From: Bacteroidota bacterium
Lineage (GTDB): Bacteria; Bacteroidota; Bacteroidia; UKL13-3
DNA: 64,000 nucleotides
NCBI GenBank assembly: GCA_027484685.1
Contig: JAIXSO010000032.1
Location: 1 to 64,000 of the forward strand
Reading direction: 5' to 3'
Part shown: positions 33,315 to 42,707 of the stretch, in pieces
Numbering within the stretch: the stretch's first letter is position 1
Layout of the letters: each line of letters opens with the position of its first letter
Made by a program: the position numbers and the translations under genes
The notes under the pieces: model-generated
Databases searched by the model: none
The model's input: only the letters and a program-made list of their open reading frames with translations
Told to the model about the DNA's origin: nothing

Positions 33315-34961
33315 ATGAAAAATTTAATTAAATCAATATTTGTACTTTTATTATTGGTGTTTGCCAATTGCATGCATGCCCAAAATGCTTGTGAGTTTGA
33401 TACGCGTTTCTCTTTTGGATTTAAAGCAAGTGAAAAGAGCTCTAATTTAATAGAAACAAAAAGTAATATGTTTTTATTAACTGGTACAAGTGGATATAAA
33501 ACTAATATGTATGATTCAAGACCTGACACCCCTTTTTTTGTAATAAAAAAAATTGATGCTTGTAACAATCAGTTATGGAGCAAAAATCCTTTGGGATTTC
33601 AAAAATCTAATCCATTAGATATATTAGAAGACAACAATGGTGATATTTTAAATGTAATTTCGATAGAAGGAATTAGAAATCTTGTAAAATTAGATAGTAA
33701 TGGTAATTTAAAATGGAAAGTAGAAGTAAAAAACAGTCCTAATTATTTTGCGGCTAAACTTATAAAATTGAATGCTAATAAATATTTATTAGCAGATAGA
33801 GGATTTAAAGGAGGGTCAGTATTAATATTTGATACACTAGGCAATACTATAGCCAAAAGATACATTGATAGTTTAAATTCATTGAGTACAATATACAATG
33901 TTTATTACACTCCAAACAAAAACATAATTTTAACAGGATTGAAAGACTCCTCTATTGCTTTAATAACCACTATAGATACTCTTACTAATACTTTAACTTC
34001 TATAGAGATACCTTTATTAATTAAGGAAAATATTTTTACAATCGATTTAAACAATGAACATTCAGAAATACTGGTTAATGGTTCTGTTACACTTGATAAT
34101 AATCCTTATTTAGCAAGCTACGATATGCAAGGAAAATTAATACGAGACACTACTTTAATGTCGGATTTGTTTAAAAATTCTGGCTGTATAAATTTCACTA
34201 AAAACGAAAATATCTTTTTTATCAGTAATTCTTGGATATTAACAGATTCTAGCTATCAAATCAAAAAAATTGAAAAATCAAAATTAACACTAAACGGATA
34301 TTCTTCACCATTAGGGCTTTCTTCAATAATTAAAAGTTCAAATAACTTTTTTATTGGAATAGGCTACTATTCGGAAGGTTCTGTTTCCGTAAAGACCAAT
34401 ATTCCATATATAAAAAGCATAGTTTCAAATAAAATAATTACATCCATTTACATTATTTCTGGTAGTAATACTATTAACACCCAAGGTGGTTTATTACAAC
34501 TTACTGCTGCCATATTACCAGGTAATGCAACCAACAGACAAGTAATTTGGAGCATTAGCGATACCAACTTGGCTACCATAACCCAAATAGGTTTGGTAAC
34601 AGCTAAGGCCAATGGAACTGTAATAGTTACTGCCACCGCAGCAGATGGAGGTGGTGCAACAGCTACCAAAACCATCACTATTACCAACCAAACCGTAGGC
34701 ATAAATGAAGTAAACTTAAATAACCAAATTACAGTTTACCCTAACCCGGCAAGTAATAAACTAATAATAAAAACAACCAATAATTTAACTCCCGATGCAT
34801 CGGGACTACAATTACAACTACTTGATTTAACAGGTAAAGTAATTGCTAATTATAATAACCAAACCGAAATAGATATATCAGCCATAGCCAATGGTATGTA
34901 TTTGCTGCATATACAAACACCAAACGGAAACTTGGTAAAACAAGTGGTAGTTAATAGGTAA
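33315..34961 (+). CDS. Secreted protein with Ig-like (Big_2) domain and T9SS type A sorting domain, paralogue 2
   Basis: This 548-residue paralogue starts 4 bases after the stop of the first. The nine bases before each ATG (AATAAAACC) and the first 85 bases of each gene agree except for about three positions. The last 480 bases, encoding Big_2 and the sorting domain, are also about 90 percent identical. The central region from about residue 30 to 380 has diverged beyond easy alignment. This shape fits tandem duplication followed by diversification of the exposed domain, with gene conversion or constraint at the ends. Both should be T9SS substrates, probably from one mRNA. Confidence 0.85.
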   Translation: MKNLIKSIFVLLLLVFANCMHAQNACEFDTRFSFGFKASEKSSNLIETKSNMFLLTGTSGYKTNMYDSRPDTPFFVIKKIDACNNQLWSKNPLGFQKSNPLDILEDNNGDILNVISIEGIRNLVKLDSNGNLKWKVEVKNSPNYFAAKLIKLNANKYLLADRGFKGGSVLIFDTLGNTIAKRYIDSLNSLSTIYNVYYTPNKNIILTGLKDSSIALITTIDTLTNTLTSIEIPLLIKENIFTIDLNNEHSEILVNGSVTLDNNPYLASYDMQGKLIRDTTLMSDLFKNSGCINFTKNENIFFISNSWILTDSSYQIKKIEKSKLTLNGYSSPLGLSSIIKSSNNFFIGIGYYSEGSVSVKTNIPYIKSIVSNKIITSIYIISGSNTINTQGGLLQLTAAILPGNATNRQVIWSISDTNLATITQIGLVTAKANGTVIVTATAADGGGATATKTITITNQTVGINEVNLNNQITVYPNPASNKLIIKTTNNLTPDASGLQLQLLDLTGKVIANYNNQTEIDISAIANGMYLLHIQTPNGNLVKQVVVNR

Positions 34962-34980
34962 GATTATGAAAAACAAGTAG

Positions 34981-35025
34981 GTGCTGTTTTGTAAACAGCA
35001 TTTCTTATTATCAGCATTTGCTATG
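34981..35025 (+). repeat. 45-bp direct repeat, right copy; its left part may act as terminator
   Basis: GTGCTGTTTTGTAAACAGCA opens the copy. TGCTGTTT-TGT-AAACAGCA (34982-35000) is a perfect hairpin followed by TTTCTTATT, so it could end transcription of the T9SS pair. The left copy has a mismatch in the same stem. The rest of the gap to 35203 shows nothing further. Confidence 0.65.
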
Positions 35026-35203
35026 CTAAAAAATACAACTCCAGTTGATAAATTTGTTTTAAAATTGGCAAGGTGAAACACGTATAACAAATCCTACCCA
35101 ATGTATCGGTATTAAACCATGCTAGTTGCAAAACTGAATAAGCCAATCCCAAAAATTTAGACGTTACTCATTTAGGGAGCAATTTCATTCTTCATTCTTA
35201 AAT

Positions 35204-36487
35204 TTATAATGCTTTTGTAAACCCTGAATCTGCTCTATCACTTGCAATATTAAATAGAATAGCGATATAGAAAAAATCAGCAATGCCTTTAAGGTTTAAT
35301 ATCATTAATAGCGAAAAACAAAATAAAACAAGTAAATTGTGTTTTTTCATTGCTGTTTTAAGTGAAAATAGTTGAAAAATGAAGTAGGTAATTGTTCCAA
35401 TTAACCCAAAATAATAAATCAATCTCAAAAATCCAACATCAGTTCCCATATAATAACTAGCTGACCTACCTGCTTCTCCTGCAAACTTTCCGTCACCTAT
35501 TAAGTAGGTTTTTAAATTATTAGGCATAATGTACATGGTCTTCAAATCTTCAGTAGATTCGGAAGTTGCTTTTCCTGTTTCGTTAAAATTAATAAATAAT
35601 TCGAAGCCAAATTTGAATAAACTTTGAAACTGTTCAGCTATTTTTGGAAAAAAAACTATGAACAAAATAATAAAGAAGCAAGGCACTAAAATAACTAGCA
35701 AAATAAACTTCCAAGAGTTATTGAAGAAAAAACCTTTGATGGAAATGTAAGGAGTAAAAATGTATGCTAACCCTAATATTGCCCCTATTAAGGTTGTTCT
35801 TGACATCATCATACCAATAGTAAATATAAAAATAAATAGGGTAGCGTACTTAATTAATTGATTAATACCCATAATTCTGTGCCTTATATTAAATGCTAAA
35901 AGTATTAAAGTAAATGAATTAATAATACCTAACCCAAAAAACTTAGTACCCAACCCTACCAATCTAAATTGGGCAGTTTGGTTTAGTTTTGCTATATCAA
36001 AATCGTCAATAACCTGAATAGTATTAATAAATTTACCAAATTGTGGAAACAAGTACATACTAAGTGAAACACACATTTGTACAATAACAACATTGATGAT
36101 TAAGTTAGAAATGAAAAAATGATCAACGTTATGAAAATTTTTATTGATAAATATCTTTATTGGTACATAAGCCAAATAAATCAATATCATTGAAAAAATA
36201 TATTTAATGTATTCTGGATCTCTTGTGTCATTAATAAACAACGTAATAATGGAAATAATTGCCATTAAAATCAGTAAAACCAGACTAGTAATTTGACTCT
36301 TTTTTATTTTAAAATTACTTGGATTTTTTAAATTATTAAGGTAGGTAATAAAAACTATAATAAATCCAAAAAAACTAATTACAATTCTTGTGCTAATTGC
36401 CCCTGGTACAAATTTAAATAAGGTTGGAAATAGATAGAAAAAAACCAGAAAAACCAGAATCAAATACTTAAAAGTACCAAGTTTCAT
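35204..36487 (-). CDS. O-antigen/exopolysaccharide polymerase or ligase-like membrane protein (Wzy-like)
   Basis: The 427-residue protein has about eleven hydrophobic segments and one large periplasmic loop (around residues 280-355) before the last helices, the arrangement of Wzy polymerases and WaaL ligases. The short motif GDGKFAGEAGRSASYYMGTD in that loop is like the GxG-containing region seen in Wzy_C-type proteins. It sits 2 bases downstream of the Wzz-like gene, which makes Wzy, the polymerase of lipid-linked repeat units, the better guess. Sequence identity in this family is too low for certainty. Confidence 0.7.
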   Translation of the reverse strand: MKLGTFKYLILVFLVFFYLFPTLFKFVPGAISTRIVISFFGFIIVFITYLNNLKNPSNFKIKKSQITSLVLLILMAIISIITLFINDTRDPEYIKYIFSMILIYLAYVPIKIFINKNFHNVDHFFISNLIINVVIVQMCVSLSMYLFPQFGKFINTIQVIDDFDIAKLNQTAQFRLVGLGTKFFGLGIINSFTLILLAFNIRHRIMGINQLIKYATLFIFIFTIGMMMSRTTLIGAILGLAYIFTPYISIKGFFFNNSWKFILLVILVPCFFIILFIVFFPKIAEQFQSLFKFGFELFINFNETGKATSESTEDLKTMYIMPNNLKTYLIGDGKFAGEAGRSASYYMGTDVGFLRLIYYFGLIGTITYFIFQLFSLKTAMKKHNLLVLFCFSLLMILNLKGIADFFYIAILFNIASDRADSGFTKAL

Positions 36488-36489
36488 AT

Positions 36490-37557
36490 TTAAGCAATAT
36501 TATTCTTGGGGCTGTAAAAGTTTTTTAAAAAACTTGATACAAAAACAAGAAAGGATAGTAAAACTGAACCAAAAATTGCGGTGCTCAGTTTCGACATTTT
36601 TTTCTTAAATAAAGGTAGGGTTGGACTATCAACAATTTGAAAAAATGGAGTTTGATTATCCAATGAAAACTTTGCAATTTCCTGATTTTTAATCACTTCA
36701 GCATACATTAAACTTAACATTTCAATATCTCTTTTTGTTCTTTCCAAATTAACTTTTCCTTGCATTCTTACCAATCTAAGGTTTTTGTCAATTTCTTGTG
36801 CTCCATAATTTTCTAATGAGTACAAAATATTTTTTATTGAATCAGCCCTGTTTTTTATAATATTAAATGTTCTTAGTTGCTTTGAAATTGTTTTATTCGT
36901 ATAGTAAACACTGATATTTTCGTATAATTGATTTATAAAATGAAGCGATAAATTTTCGTTAATTGAGCTAAATTCCATTATTACAATTCCAGATGACTGA
37001 GAAACAATACCAGTTTTCTTTTTGCTTTCAATTAATAGTTGTTTTGATTCCACAATTTTAGAAACTAATATATCTAATACTTTATTCTCCTTGTATGTTA
37101 ATTTATTAATTTCGGTATTTTGAAAACCTACAAAATCTTTAAGAGAAGTATCTGATTTAAACGAATTGAGTAATTCATATGTTTCAATATAATGATTTGC
37201 TAAAGAAGTTTTTTTACCATTTATGTCAGCAGATTGTAGCAAGGTTTTGCCAAGTAAATTTCTTGAAAAGGAAATAAACATTAATTTGTCGTCATTTACA
37301 TTTCCAGATCCTCCAATTCCAATTCCTGCTAAACTTGCCAATGATGAAATATTTAGTGCTGGAGAGCCATCATTTTCGTTTAATAAAAAAGAAAATTGTG
37401 CCTTGTAAATGGGTTTTTGAAAATAAGCATAACCAAATCCAATAATTCCTCCGAAAAATCCAGTTATTAATAATAACTTCCATTTTGATAAACCAAATGT
37501 GAAAACTTTTTTAAAAAAGTCAACAATGTCTTTTAAGGTTACATAATTATTTTCCAT
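36490..37557 (-). CDS. Polysaccharide chain-length determinant protein (Wzz-like)
   Basis: A membrane helix near residues 28-45 (LLLITGFFGGIIGFGYAYF), a periplasmic alpha-rich region of about 270 residues and a second helix near 330-347 with the preceding PTLPLFKKKMSKLS proline motif make a Wzz topology. No tyrosine kinase domain is fused, unlike Wzc. Wzz sets the chain length of O-antigen or capsule made by Wzy. It lies 8 bases after the Wza-like gene and 2 bases before the Wzy-like gene, so the three form one operon. Confidence 0.85.
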   Translation of the reverse strand: MENNYVTLKDIVDFFKKVFTFGLSKWKLLLITGFFGGIIGFGYAYFQKPIYKAQFSFLLNENDGSPALNISSLASLAGIGIGGSGNVNDDKLMFISFSRNLLGKTLLQSADINGKKTSLANHYIETYELLNSFKSDTSLKDFVGFQNTEINKLTYKENKVLDILVSKIVESKQLLIESKKKTGIVSQSSGIVIMEFSSINENLSLHFINQLYENISVYYTNKTISKQLRTFNIIKNRADSIKNILYSLENYGAQEIDKNLRLVRMQGKVNLERTKRDIEMLSLMYAEVIKNQEIAKFSLDNQTPFFQIVDSPTLPLFKKKMSKLSTAIFGSVLLSFLVFVSSFLKNFYSPKNNIA

Positions 37558-37565
37558 TTTTATAT

Positions 37566-40013
37566 TTATCTTGAAATAGTAATAATCAAAAAAACCAAAG
37601 TAGTTAAACTTGTTGCAATGGTAGTTATTTCAACCAAACTTACCGGTTTTTTTACATCCTTTTTAGGAATAACTATTTCGCAACCTGGTTTAATTTTGGG
37701 ATAAAATTTAACAAATAAAAAGTTTTTAGTAGCCTTTACAGTTCCATTGGCATATACTACATAAGCTTTTCGTCTTAATGCTTTTGAACTAAACCCACCT
37801 GCATTTTGAACAAAGCCTTTTAAACGATTTGCGTTATTCACATTTACTCTTGCAGGGTATAACACCTCACCAGAAACTAAAACTGTTTGACGTTCGGATG
37901 GAACTTTAATTATATCTCCATCTCTTAGCAATAAATCAGCTTTTGAGCCTGGTTTTTTAAGAATTTCATTAATATCAATACCTACTATATCAAATATCTC
38001 ATTTTGATCTTCTTCAATTTTATCTTGTATATCAGCAGTATCTTTACTTTGACGTTTTAATGCTTTTATTTTGTTAAGCTTTATGTAGTTTTCAGTTTCA
38101 CTTTGTAATTTTTTCCTTAACAAAATAGTCCCATTTTTGCTTCCAATTGCTGTAATACCTCCGCATCTTTTAAATAAATCTGATATTTTTTCATTATTTT
38201 TTTCTAAAGAATAACTACCAGGGTATAAAACTTCTCCTTCAATTATCACATTTTTTTGTGGTTCATAACCTGGTAACCTGAAAATAGTAACGATATCAAA
38301 AGGTTCTAAATTAAAGCTTAAATCAGCATTATTCTTCAAATCTTTATTTAGCTCAAATTGCTTAACAATGGCAATCTCAGAGTTATTTTTTGTTTTATCA
38401 ATATCAAATTTTCTCCTTGAAACCTCTACCCTATTAATTGCTGCATCCTCTTTTAAGCCACCTGCTGCAATTATCAAATCCTCAATTTTCATATTTTGAG
38501 CAAATGGAAAAACGCCTGGCTTAATAACTTGACCATTAATTGTAACATTGTAGCTTTCTTTCAAATCAAGTTTTGAAGCAATTTGAATCATATCCTCCCT
38601 CCTAAGTTCAATATCATTTACTTTTCCTGTTTTTACATCTTCTAAATTCAAAGAAAGCATACTCAAACTATTATCATTATTTAACCTGTAAATAATTGCA
38701 CGTGTTAAAAATGCATCTTCTTTTAAACCTTCAGCTTTATTGATTAATTTCAAAACTGTTAAACCATTTTCCAAAGCATAAGCACCTGGTCTAAAAACAG
38801 CACCTTTTATTTGAACCCTATTTTCAAAACGCTCCAAAAGTTTATCAACGGTGTAAATATCTCCGCTTTTAGGAGCAAACATCGAAAATATTCCTTGTTC
38901 AATATCTGCTACACTTTTTTCTTTGTTAGTATTTCTAATTACTTTAATACGTTCTTTATAAGCATCATTGGTAAATCCTCCAGCAAAATTTAATAAATCC
39001 TTCAAAGTTTCATTTTTAGTTACTTCAAAAAAACCTTCTCTTTTTACTTCACCCCTAACTTCCACTTTATTTTCATAAGGACTAATTTTTATTATATCTT
39101 GGTCTTGAAGCCTGATATTACCTTTTGCATCAGCTTTTAGCATAAAATCATAAATATCAAGAATGGCTACAACTTTGTTATTTCTTACTACTTTTATATT
39201 TCGCATCGAACCATTATTGTTTGGTCCGCCTGACACATACAGGGCATTAAAAACGGTGGCCAACGAAGGTAGTGTATATGTTCCAGGTAAATTTGCTTCG
39301 CCTACAATTAATATTTTTATACTTCTAATATTGCCTAAAGTAATATTTACTTTGGTTTCACCAGTATTTATTCTATCATAAACGCTCGAGAGTGCAGCAA
39401 TAATTCTAACTTTTGCCTGCTCAATAGTTAAACCAGAAACTTGAACAATACCAACCAATGGAATACGAATATTTCCATCAGGGCTAACTTTTAATTTAAA
39501 TGCTTCTTCAGAATAACCATATATATCAATAATCAATTCATCATCAGGACCTAGTTGATAGTTTTGGGGTGTGGCAATTTTTAAATTGGGTTCAAAGGTT
39601 AGGTTTTTATTGTTGAATAATTCTGAACCAAATACTTTACTTTTAGTTGCAACTAATGTTTCATTTTCTTTTTTGCTTAAATCATTTCCGTTAGTTCTAT
39701 CAGTATTTTGATTTGACTTTTCGGTAGTTTTTGTTGGTAAGTTATTGATACGATCTTTCAATTTAACGAATTCCTCAGCAGGCATATTTCTGCGTTTGGC
39801 TTCTGCTTCAAGTTGAGTTATTGAAAGTCCGTTCTCTTGAACTTTTGTCCAAAATTCAGCTATTTGATCATCATTTACTTCATCTATTTTTATAGTTGAA
39901 ATATTTTGAAGACTAAGTGGTTGTTGAGTTTGAGCATAAAGTGAATTTGTTGTTGTATAAATAAAGCATAAAACTGCAAAACAAAAATTAATCCACTTTC
40001 TTTTATTAGTCAT
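37566..40013 (-). CDS. Polysaccharide export outer membrane protein with SLBB domains (Wza-like)
   Basis: After a signal peptide ending near YAQ (residue 28), the 815-residue protein has a poly-export domain (YQLGPDDELIIDIYGYSEEAF, VSPDGNIRIPLVG), followed by about five or six SLBB repeats (recurring motifs such as ILIVGEANLPGTY, VEVRGEVKREG, VQIKGAVFRPGAY and VIIEGEVLYPGSY) and a C-terminal membrane segment. Family members form the outer-membrane channel for polysaccharides. It is longer than E. coli Wza because of the extra SLBB repeats, as is common in Bacteroidota. The ATG at 40013 is used because it begins a good signal peptide; a start 14 codons earlier would not. Confidence 0.9.
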   Translation of the reverse strand: MTNKRKWINFCFAVLCFIYTTTNSLYAQTQQPLSLQNISTIKIDEVNDDQIAEFWTKVQENGLSITQLEAEAKRRNMPAEEFVKLKDRINNLPTKTTEKSNQNTDRTNGNDLSKKENETLVATKSKVFGSELFNNKNLTFEPNLKIATPQNYQLGPDDELIIDIYGYSEEAFKLKVSPDGNIRIPLVGIVQVSGLTIEQAKVRIIAALSSVYDRINTGETKVNITLGNIRSIKILIVGEANLPGTYTLPSLATVFNALYVSGGPNNNGSMRNIKVVRNNKVVAILDIYDFMLKADAKGNIRLQDQDIIKISPYENKVEVRGEVKREGFFEVTKNETLKDLLNFAGGFTNDAYKERIKVIRNTNKEKSVADIEQGIFSMFAPKSGDIYTVDKLLERFENRVQIKGAVFRPGAYALENGLTVLKLINKAEGLKEDAFLTRAIIYRLNNDNSLSMLSLNLEDVKTGKVNDIELRREDMIQIASKLDLKESYNVTINGQVIKPGVFPFAQNMKIEDLIIAAGGLKEDAAINRVEVSRRKFDIDKTKNNSEIAIVKQFELNKDLKNNADLSFNLEPFDIVTIFRLPGYEPQKNVIIEGEVLYPGSYSLEKNNEKISDLFKRCGGITAIGSKNGTILLRKKLQSETENYIKLNKIKALKRQSKDTADIQDKIEEDQNEIFDIVGIDINEILKKPGSKADLLLRDGDIIKVPSERQTVLVSGEVLYPARVNVNNANRLKGFVQNAGGFSSKALRRKAYVVYANGTVKATKNFLFVKFYPKIKPGCEIVIPKKDVKKPVSLVEITTIATSLTTLVFLIITISR

Positions 40014-40199
40014 ATTTATTGAAAAAACCATATTATATCGAAGCGCAAAGTACAAATAAAATAGAAAAACACAATTTTGTCTCCTTAAAATTAAAAGTTA
40101 AGTCAGGTGTCAAATCAATTTCTGAATAGTATTGATAAGTTGTTGGTACATTAAGCATTAAATTTAATTATTTCGTTTTTTGTATTTATTACAAAATTT

Positions 40200-40799
40200 A
40201 TGGATAAAATAAAGTTAAATGTACTAGGATTAAGTAGCGGACAAACAAGTGGAAGTTACACTTTAATTTTAGGTGAAGCCAAAGGAAACAAGCGTTTACC
40301 CATTGTTATTGGTAGTTTTGAAGCTCAGGCTATAGCTATAGAAATTGAAAAAATTGTGCCTTTCAGACCAATGACACACGATTTATTTTTGAGCTTTTTT
40401 AAGGAGTTTGGAATAGAATTAGTTGAAGTACAAATTTATAATTTGCACGAAGGGGTTTTTCATGCCAAACTTATTTGTGAACATTTAGGTATTTTAAAAG
40501 AAATAGAGGCAAGAACTAGTGATAGTATTGCTTTGGCTGTACGTTTTAAATGTCCAATTTATACTTTTGAAGATATTATTGAAGAGGCGGGAATTATTGT
40601 AGACGCTGCTGAAGAAGAAAATATTTTTGATGACGATATAGTAGAACAAAAAATAAATGTAAAAACAGGAGGAAGCAATAACGATTTAGGTAAATTGCCC
40701 CTAGAAAATTTAAATCAATTATTAAATGAAGCGTTAGCTGTAGAGGATTATGCCTTAGCTGCTAAAATTAGAGATGAAATTGATTTAAGAAAAAAATAA
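40200..40799 (+). CDS. Bifunctional nuclease (BFN/DUF151) family protein with C-terminal UVR motif
   Basis: Residues 1-135 form the DUF151 domain: LPIVIGSFEAQAIAIEIE, RPMTHDLF, and EARTSDSIALAVRFKCPIY are its standard blocks. Residues about 165-199 (LNQLLNEALAVEDYALAAKI) are a UvrB/UvrC-type UVR interaction motif. Plant members of the family have DNase and RNase activity; bacterial roles are less clear but may involve repair or stress. The 199-residue length is typical for Bacteroidota. A nucleoside transporter gene follows after 37 bases on the same strand. Confidence 0.85.
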   Translation: MDKIKLNVLGLSSGQTSGSYTLILGEAKGNKRLPIVIGSFEAQAIAIEIEKIVPFRPMTHDLFLSFFKEFGIELVEVQIYNLHEGVFHAKLICEHLGILKEIEARTSDSIALAVRFKCPIYTFEDIIEEAGIIVDAAEEENIFDDDIVEQKINVKTGGSNNDLGKLPLENLNQLLNEALAVEDYALAAKIRDEIDLRKK

Positions 40800-40836
40800 A
40801 AAATCCATTATAGATTATAAATATTACTAAACCTTT

Positions 40837-42159
40837 ATGAGCATTAAATACCGTCTTACAATAATGAGTTTTCTCCAATTTTTTGTTTGGGGAGCATGGT
40901 TAATTACAATTGGGACCTATTGTTTTAACGCAAAAGGATGGACAGGAGCAGAATTTGGCGCAATTTTTTCCACATTAGGGCTTTCATCATTATTTATGCC
41001 AGCAATCACCGGAATAATTGCAGATAAATGGATTAATGCAGAAAAATTATATGGTATCCTTCATATTTTATATGGAATTGTTTTGTTTTTTGTACCAAGC
41101 ATAAATAATCCAAATACTCTGTATTATTTAATTTTTGGAGCCATGATTTGTTATATGCCAACTATTTCATTATCAAATTCTATTGCTTATACTATTTTAA
41201 AGAATAATAAATATGATGTTATTAAAGATTTTCCACCAATAAGAGTTTGGGGAACAATTGGTTTTATTGTTGCGATGTGGTTTACAAATATTTTTAGTTC
41301 TAATAATCCACCAATTTTTATTCGAGATTTTGGCTTAAAAATTGGCAATTTAATCTCAACATTTTTTGGTAATCCCATATATGCTAATCAATTTTATATA
41401 GCTTCTTTATTCGCGGTCATTCTTGGCGTTTATTCATTTACTTTGCCTAAATGTCCACCACAAAAACTAATCTCAAAAAATACTTCATTATCAGAACAAT
41501 TAGGATTGAATGCTTTTAAGTTATTTGCAAATTCTAAAATAGCCCTGTTTTTACTTTTTTCACTTTTTTTAGGTGCAGCGTTACAGCTAACAAATATGTA
41601 TGGTGACGCCTTTTTGGATGATTTTGGGAAAATAGAACAATATAAAAATTCATTTGTAGTGGAAGGTAGAACTATCATTATGTCTATTTCTCAAATTTCT
41701 GAAACATTATTTATTTTAGCCATACCATTTTTTTTAAAACGTTTTGGAATCAAACAAGTCATGTTGATTTCTATGGTAGCATGGTTTTTGAGATTTGCAT
41801 TATTTGCTTATGGCGATCCTTCAGGCGGTTTGTGGATGATCATTTTATCATGTATTGTTTATGGAATGGCATTTGACTTTTTTAATATTTCGGGTTCTCT
41901 ATTTATTGAAACATCCACAGATTCTTCAATAAGATCGAGTGCGCAAGGCCTATTTATGATGATGACGAATGGGATAGGTGCTTTTTTAGGAAGTAAAATT
42001 AGTGGAATTATAATTGATAAATACTTTACCATCAATGGAACCAAAGATTGGCATTCTATTTGGATTTCGTTTGCTATTTATGCAGCTATTATTGCTATTA
42101 GTTTTACAGTACTTTTCAAGCACAAGCACAATCCGAAAGAACTAGAAAATGTTATTTAG
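40837..42159 (+). CDS. Nucleoside:H+ symporter-like MFS transporter
   Basis: Twelve hydrophobic segments fill 440 residues. The opening MSFLQFFVWGAWLITIGTYC and the SSLFMPAITGIIADKW loop match the nucleoside:proton symporter (NupG-type) branch of the major facilitator superfamily. The repeat of this pattern in the second half (GMAFDFFNISGSLFIE) fits. Members import nucleosides with protons. It probably shares a transcript with the BFN nuclease gene upstream, and the pair may suggest nucleic-acid salvage, which is inference. It overlaps the convergent recX gene by 8 bases. Confidence 0.85.
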   Translation: MSIKYRLTIMSFLQFFVWGAWLITIGTYCFNAKGWTGAEFGAIFSTLGLSSLFMPAITGIIADKWINAEKLYGILHILYGIVLFFVPSINNPNTLYYLIFGAMICYMPTISLSNSIAYTILKNNKYDVIKDFPPIRVWGTIGFIVAMWFTNIFSSNNPPIFIRDFGLKIGNLISTFFGNPIYANQFYIASLFAVILGVYSFTLPKCPPQKLISKNTSLSEQLGLNAFKLFANSKIALFLLFSLFLGAALQLTNMYGDAFLDDFGKIEQYKNSFVVEGRTIIMSISQISETLFILAIPFFLKRFGIKQVMLISMVAWFLRFALFAYGDPSGGLWMIILSCIVYGMAFDFFNISGSLFIETSTDSSIRSSAQGLFMMMTNGIGAFLGSKISGIIIDKYFTINGTKDWHSIWISFAIYAAIIAISFTVLFKHKHNPKELENVI

Positions 42160-42628
42160 TATTTAATTGTTTAACCACATCCCAAACTAAGTCTGTTTCA
42201 AAACCTCTACTTACCAAATATTGAGCAGTTTTATTTGCTTTTACTAAAAAATTCTTGTCTTTTATAGCTTTATATTTCTGAACAGCTTCTTTTTCTAAAA
42301 CTTCCATATATTGCTCATTATCAATTTCCTCTAACCCTTGTTTTATGCAATATTCCGAAATTTTTTTAAGTTTCAATTCTTGCTTAATTTTATTTCGTCC
42401 CCATTTTTTTACCCTGAATTTTCCACCTGCAAAAGCTTTAGCAAAACGTTCCTCATTCAGGTAGTTCTGAATAATTAATTCAGCTATAACTTGATCTGCA
42501 TCTTCGTAATAAACACCGTATTCAGCTAATTTGTTAGTTACTTCAAGGTGACATCTTTCTTGGTAAGCGCAATAATTAGCCAATTTAAGTAATGCTTGCT
42601 GTGGAGTAAGTTTTATTTCTTTTTTCAA
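42152..42628 (-). CDS. recX: Regulatory protein RecX
   Basis: RecX binds RecA filaments and limits recombinase activity. The protein shows its three-helix repeats: ALLKLANYCAYQERCHLEVTNKL, then YLNEERFAKAFAGGKFRVKKWG, then KTAQYLVSRGFETDLVWDVV. There is no in-frame ATG at the 5' end, so a TTG must be used. I place it at 42628, giving 158 residues, because a -7-like TATTTTTG lies at 42652-42659 on the minus strand. A TTG at 42667 would add 13 residues and cannot be ruled out. No recA is nearby. It is divergent from the MFS gene at 42708. Confidence 0.85.
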   Translation of the reverse strand: MKKEIKLTPQQALLKLANYCAYQERCHLEVTNKLAEYGVYYEDADQVIAELIIQNYLNEERFAKAFAGGKFRVKKWGRNKIKQELKLKKISEYCIKQGLEEIDNEQYMEVLEKEAVQKYKAIKDKNFLVKANKTAQYLVSRGFETDLVWDVVKQLNTK

Positions 42629-42695
42629 ATGAGGATGTTTAAATGAATGGACAAAAATATGATACAATTAACTAAAAATAACCAATTGCAATTAT

Positions 42696-42703
42696 TAGTT
42701 TTG
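42696..42703 (+). promoter_or_regulatory. -7 promoter element, nearly leaderless
   Basis: TAGTTTTG fits TAnnTTTG and ends 4 bases before the ATG at 42708. It lies in the short divergent space shared with recX. Confidence 0.5.
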
Positions 42704-42707
42704 AACC

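Noticed and set aside
33227-33568. Minus-strand open frame across the junction of the T9SS pair, with a similar one at 34878-35090
   Set aside because: Both are antisense to conserved coding regions and repeat only because the sense genes are duplicated.
34966-34980. Remnant of a third T9SS paralogue (ATGAAAAA after the second stop)
   Set aside because: Only about eight bases match the paralogue start, which is expected by chance in AT-rich DNA.
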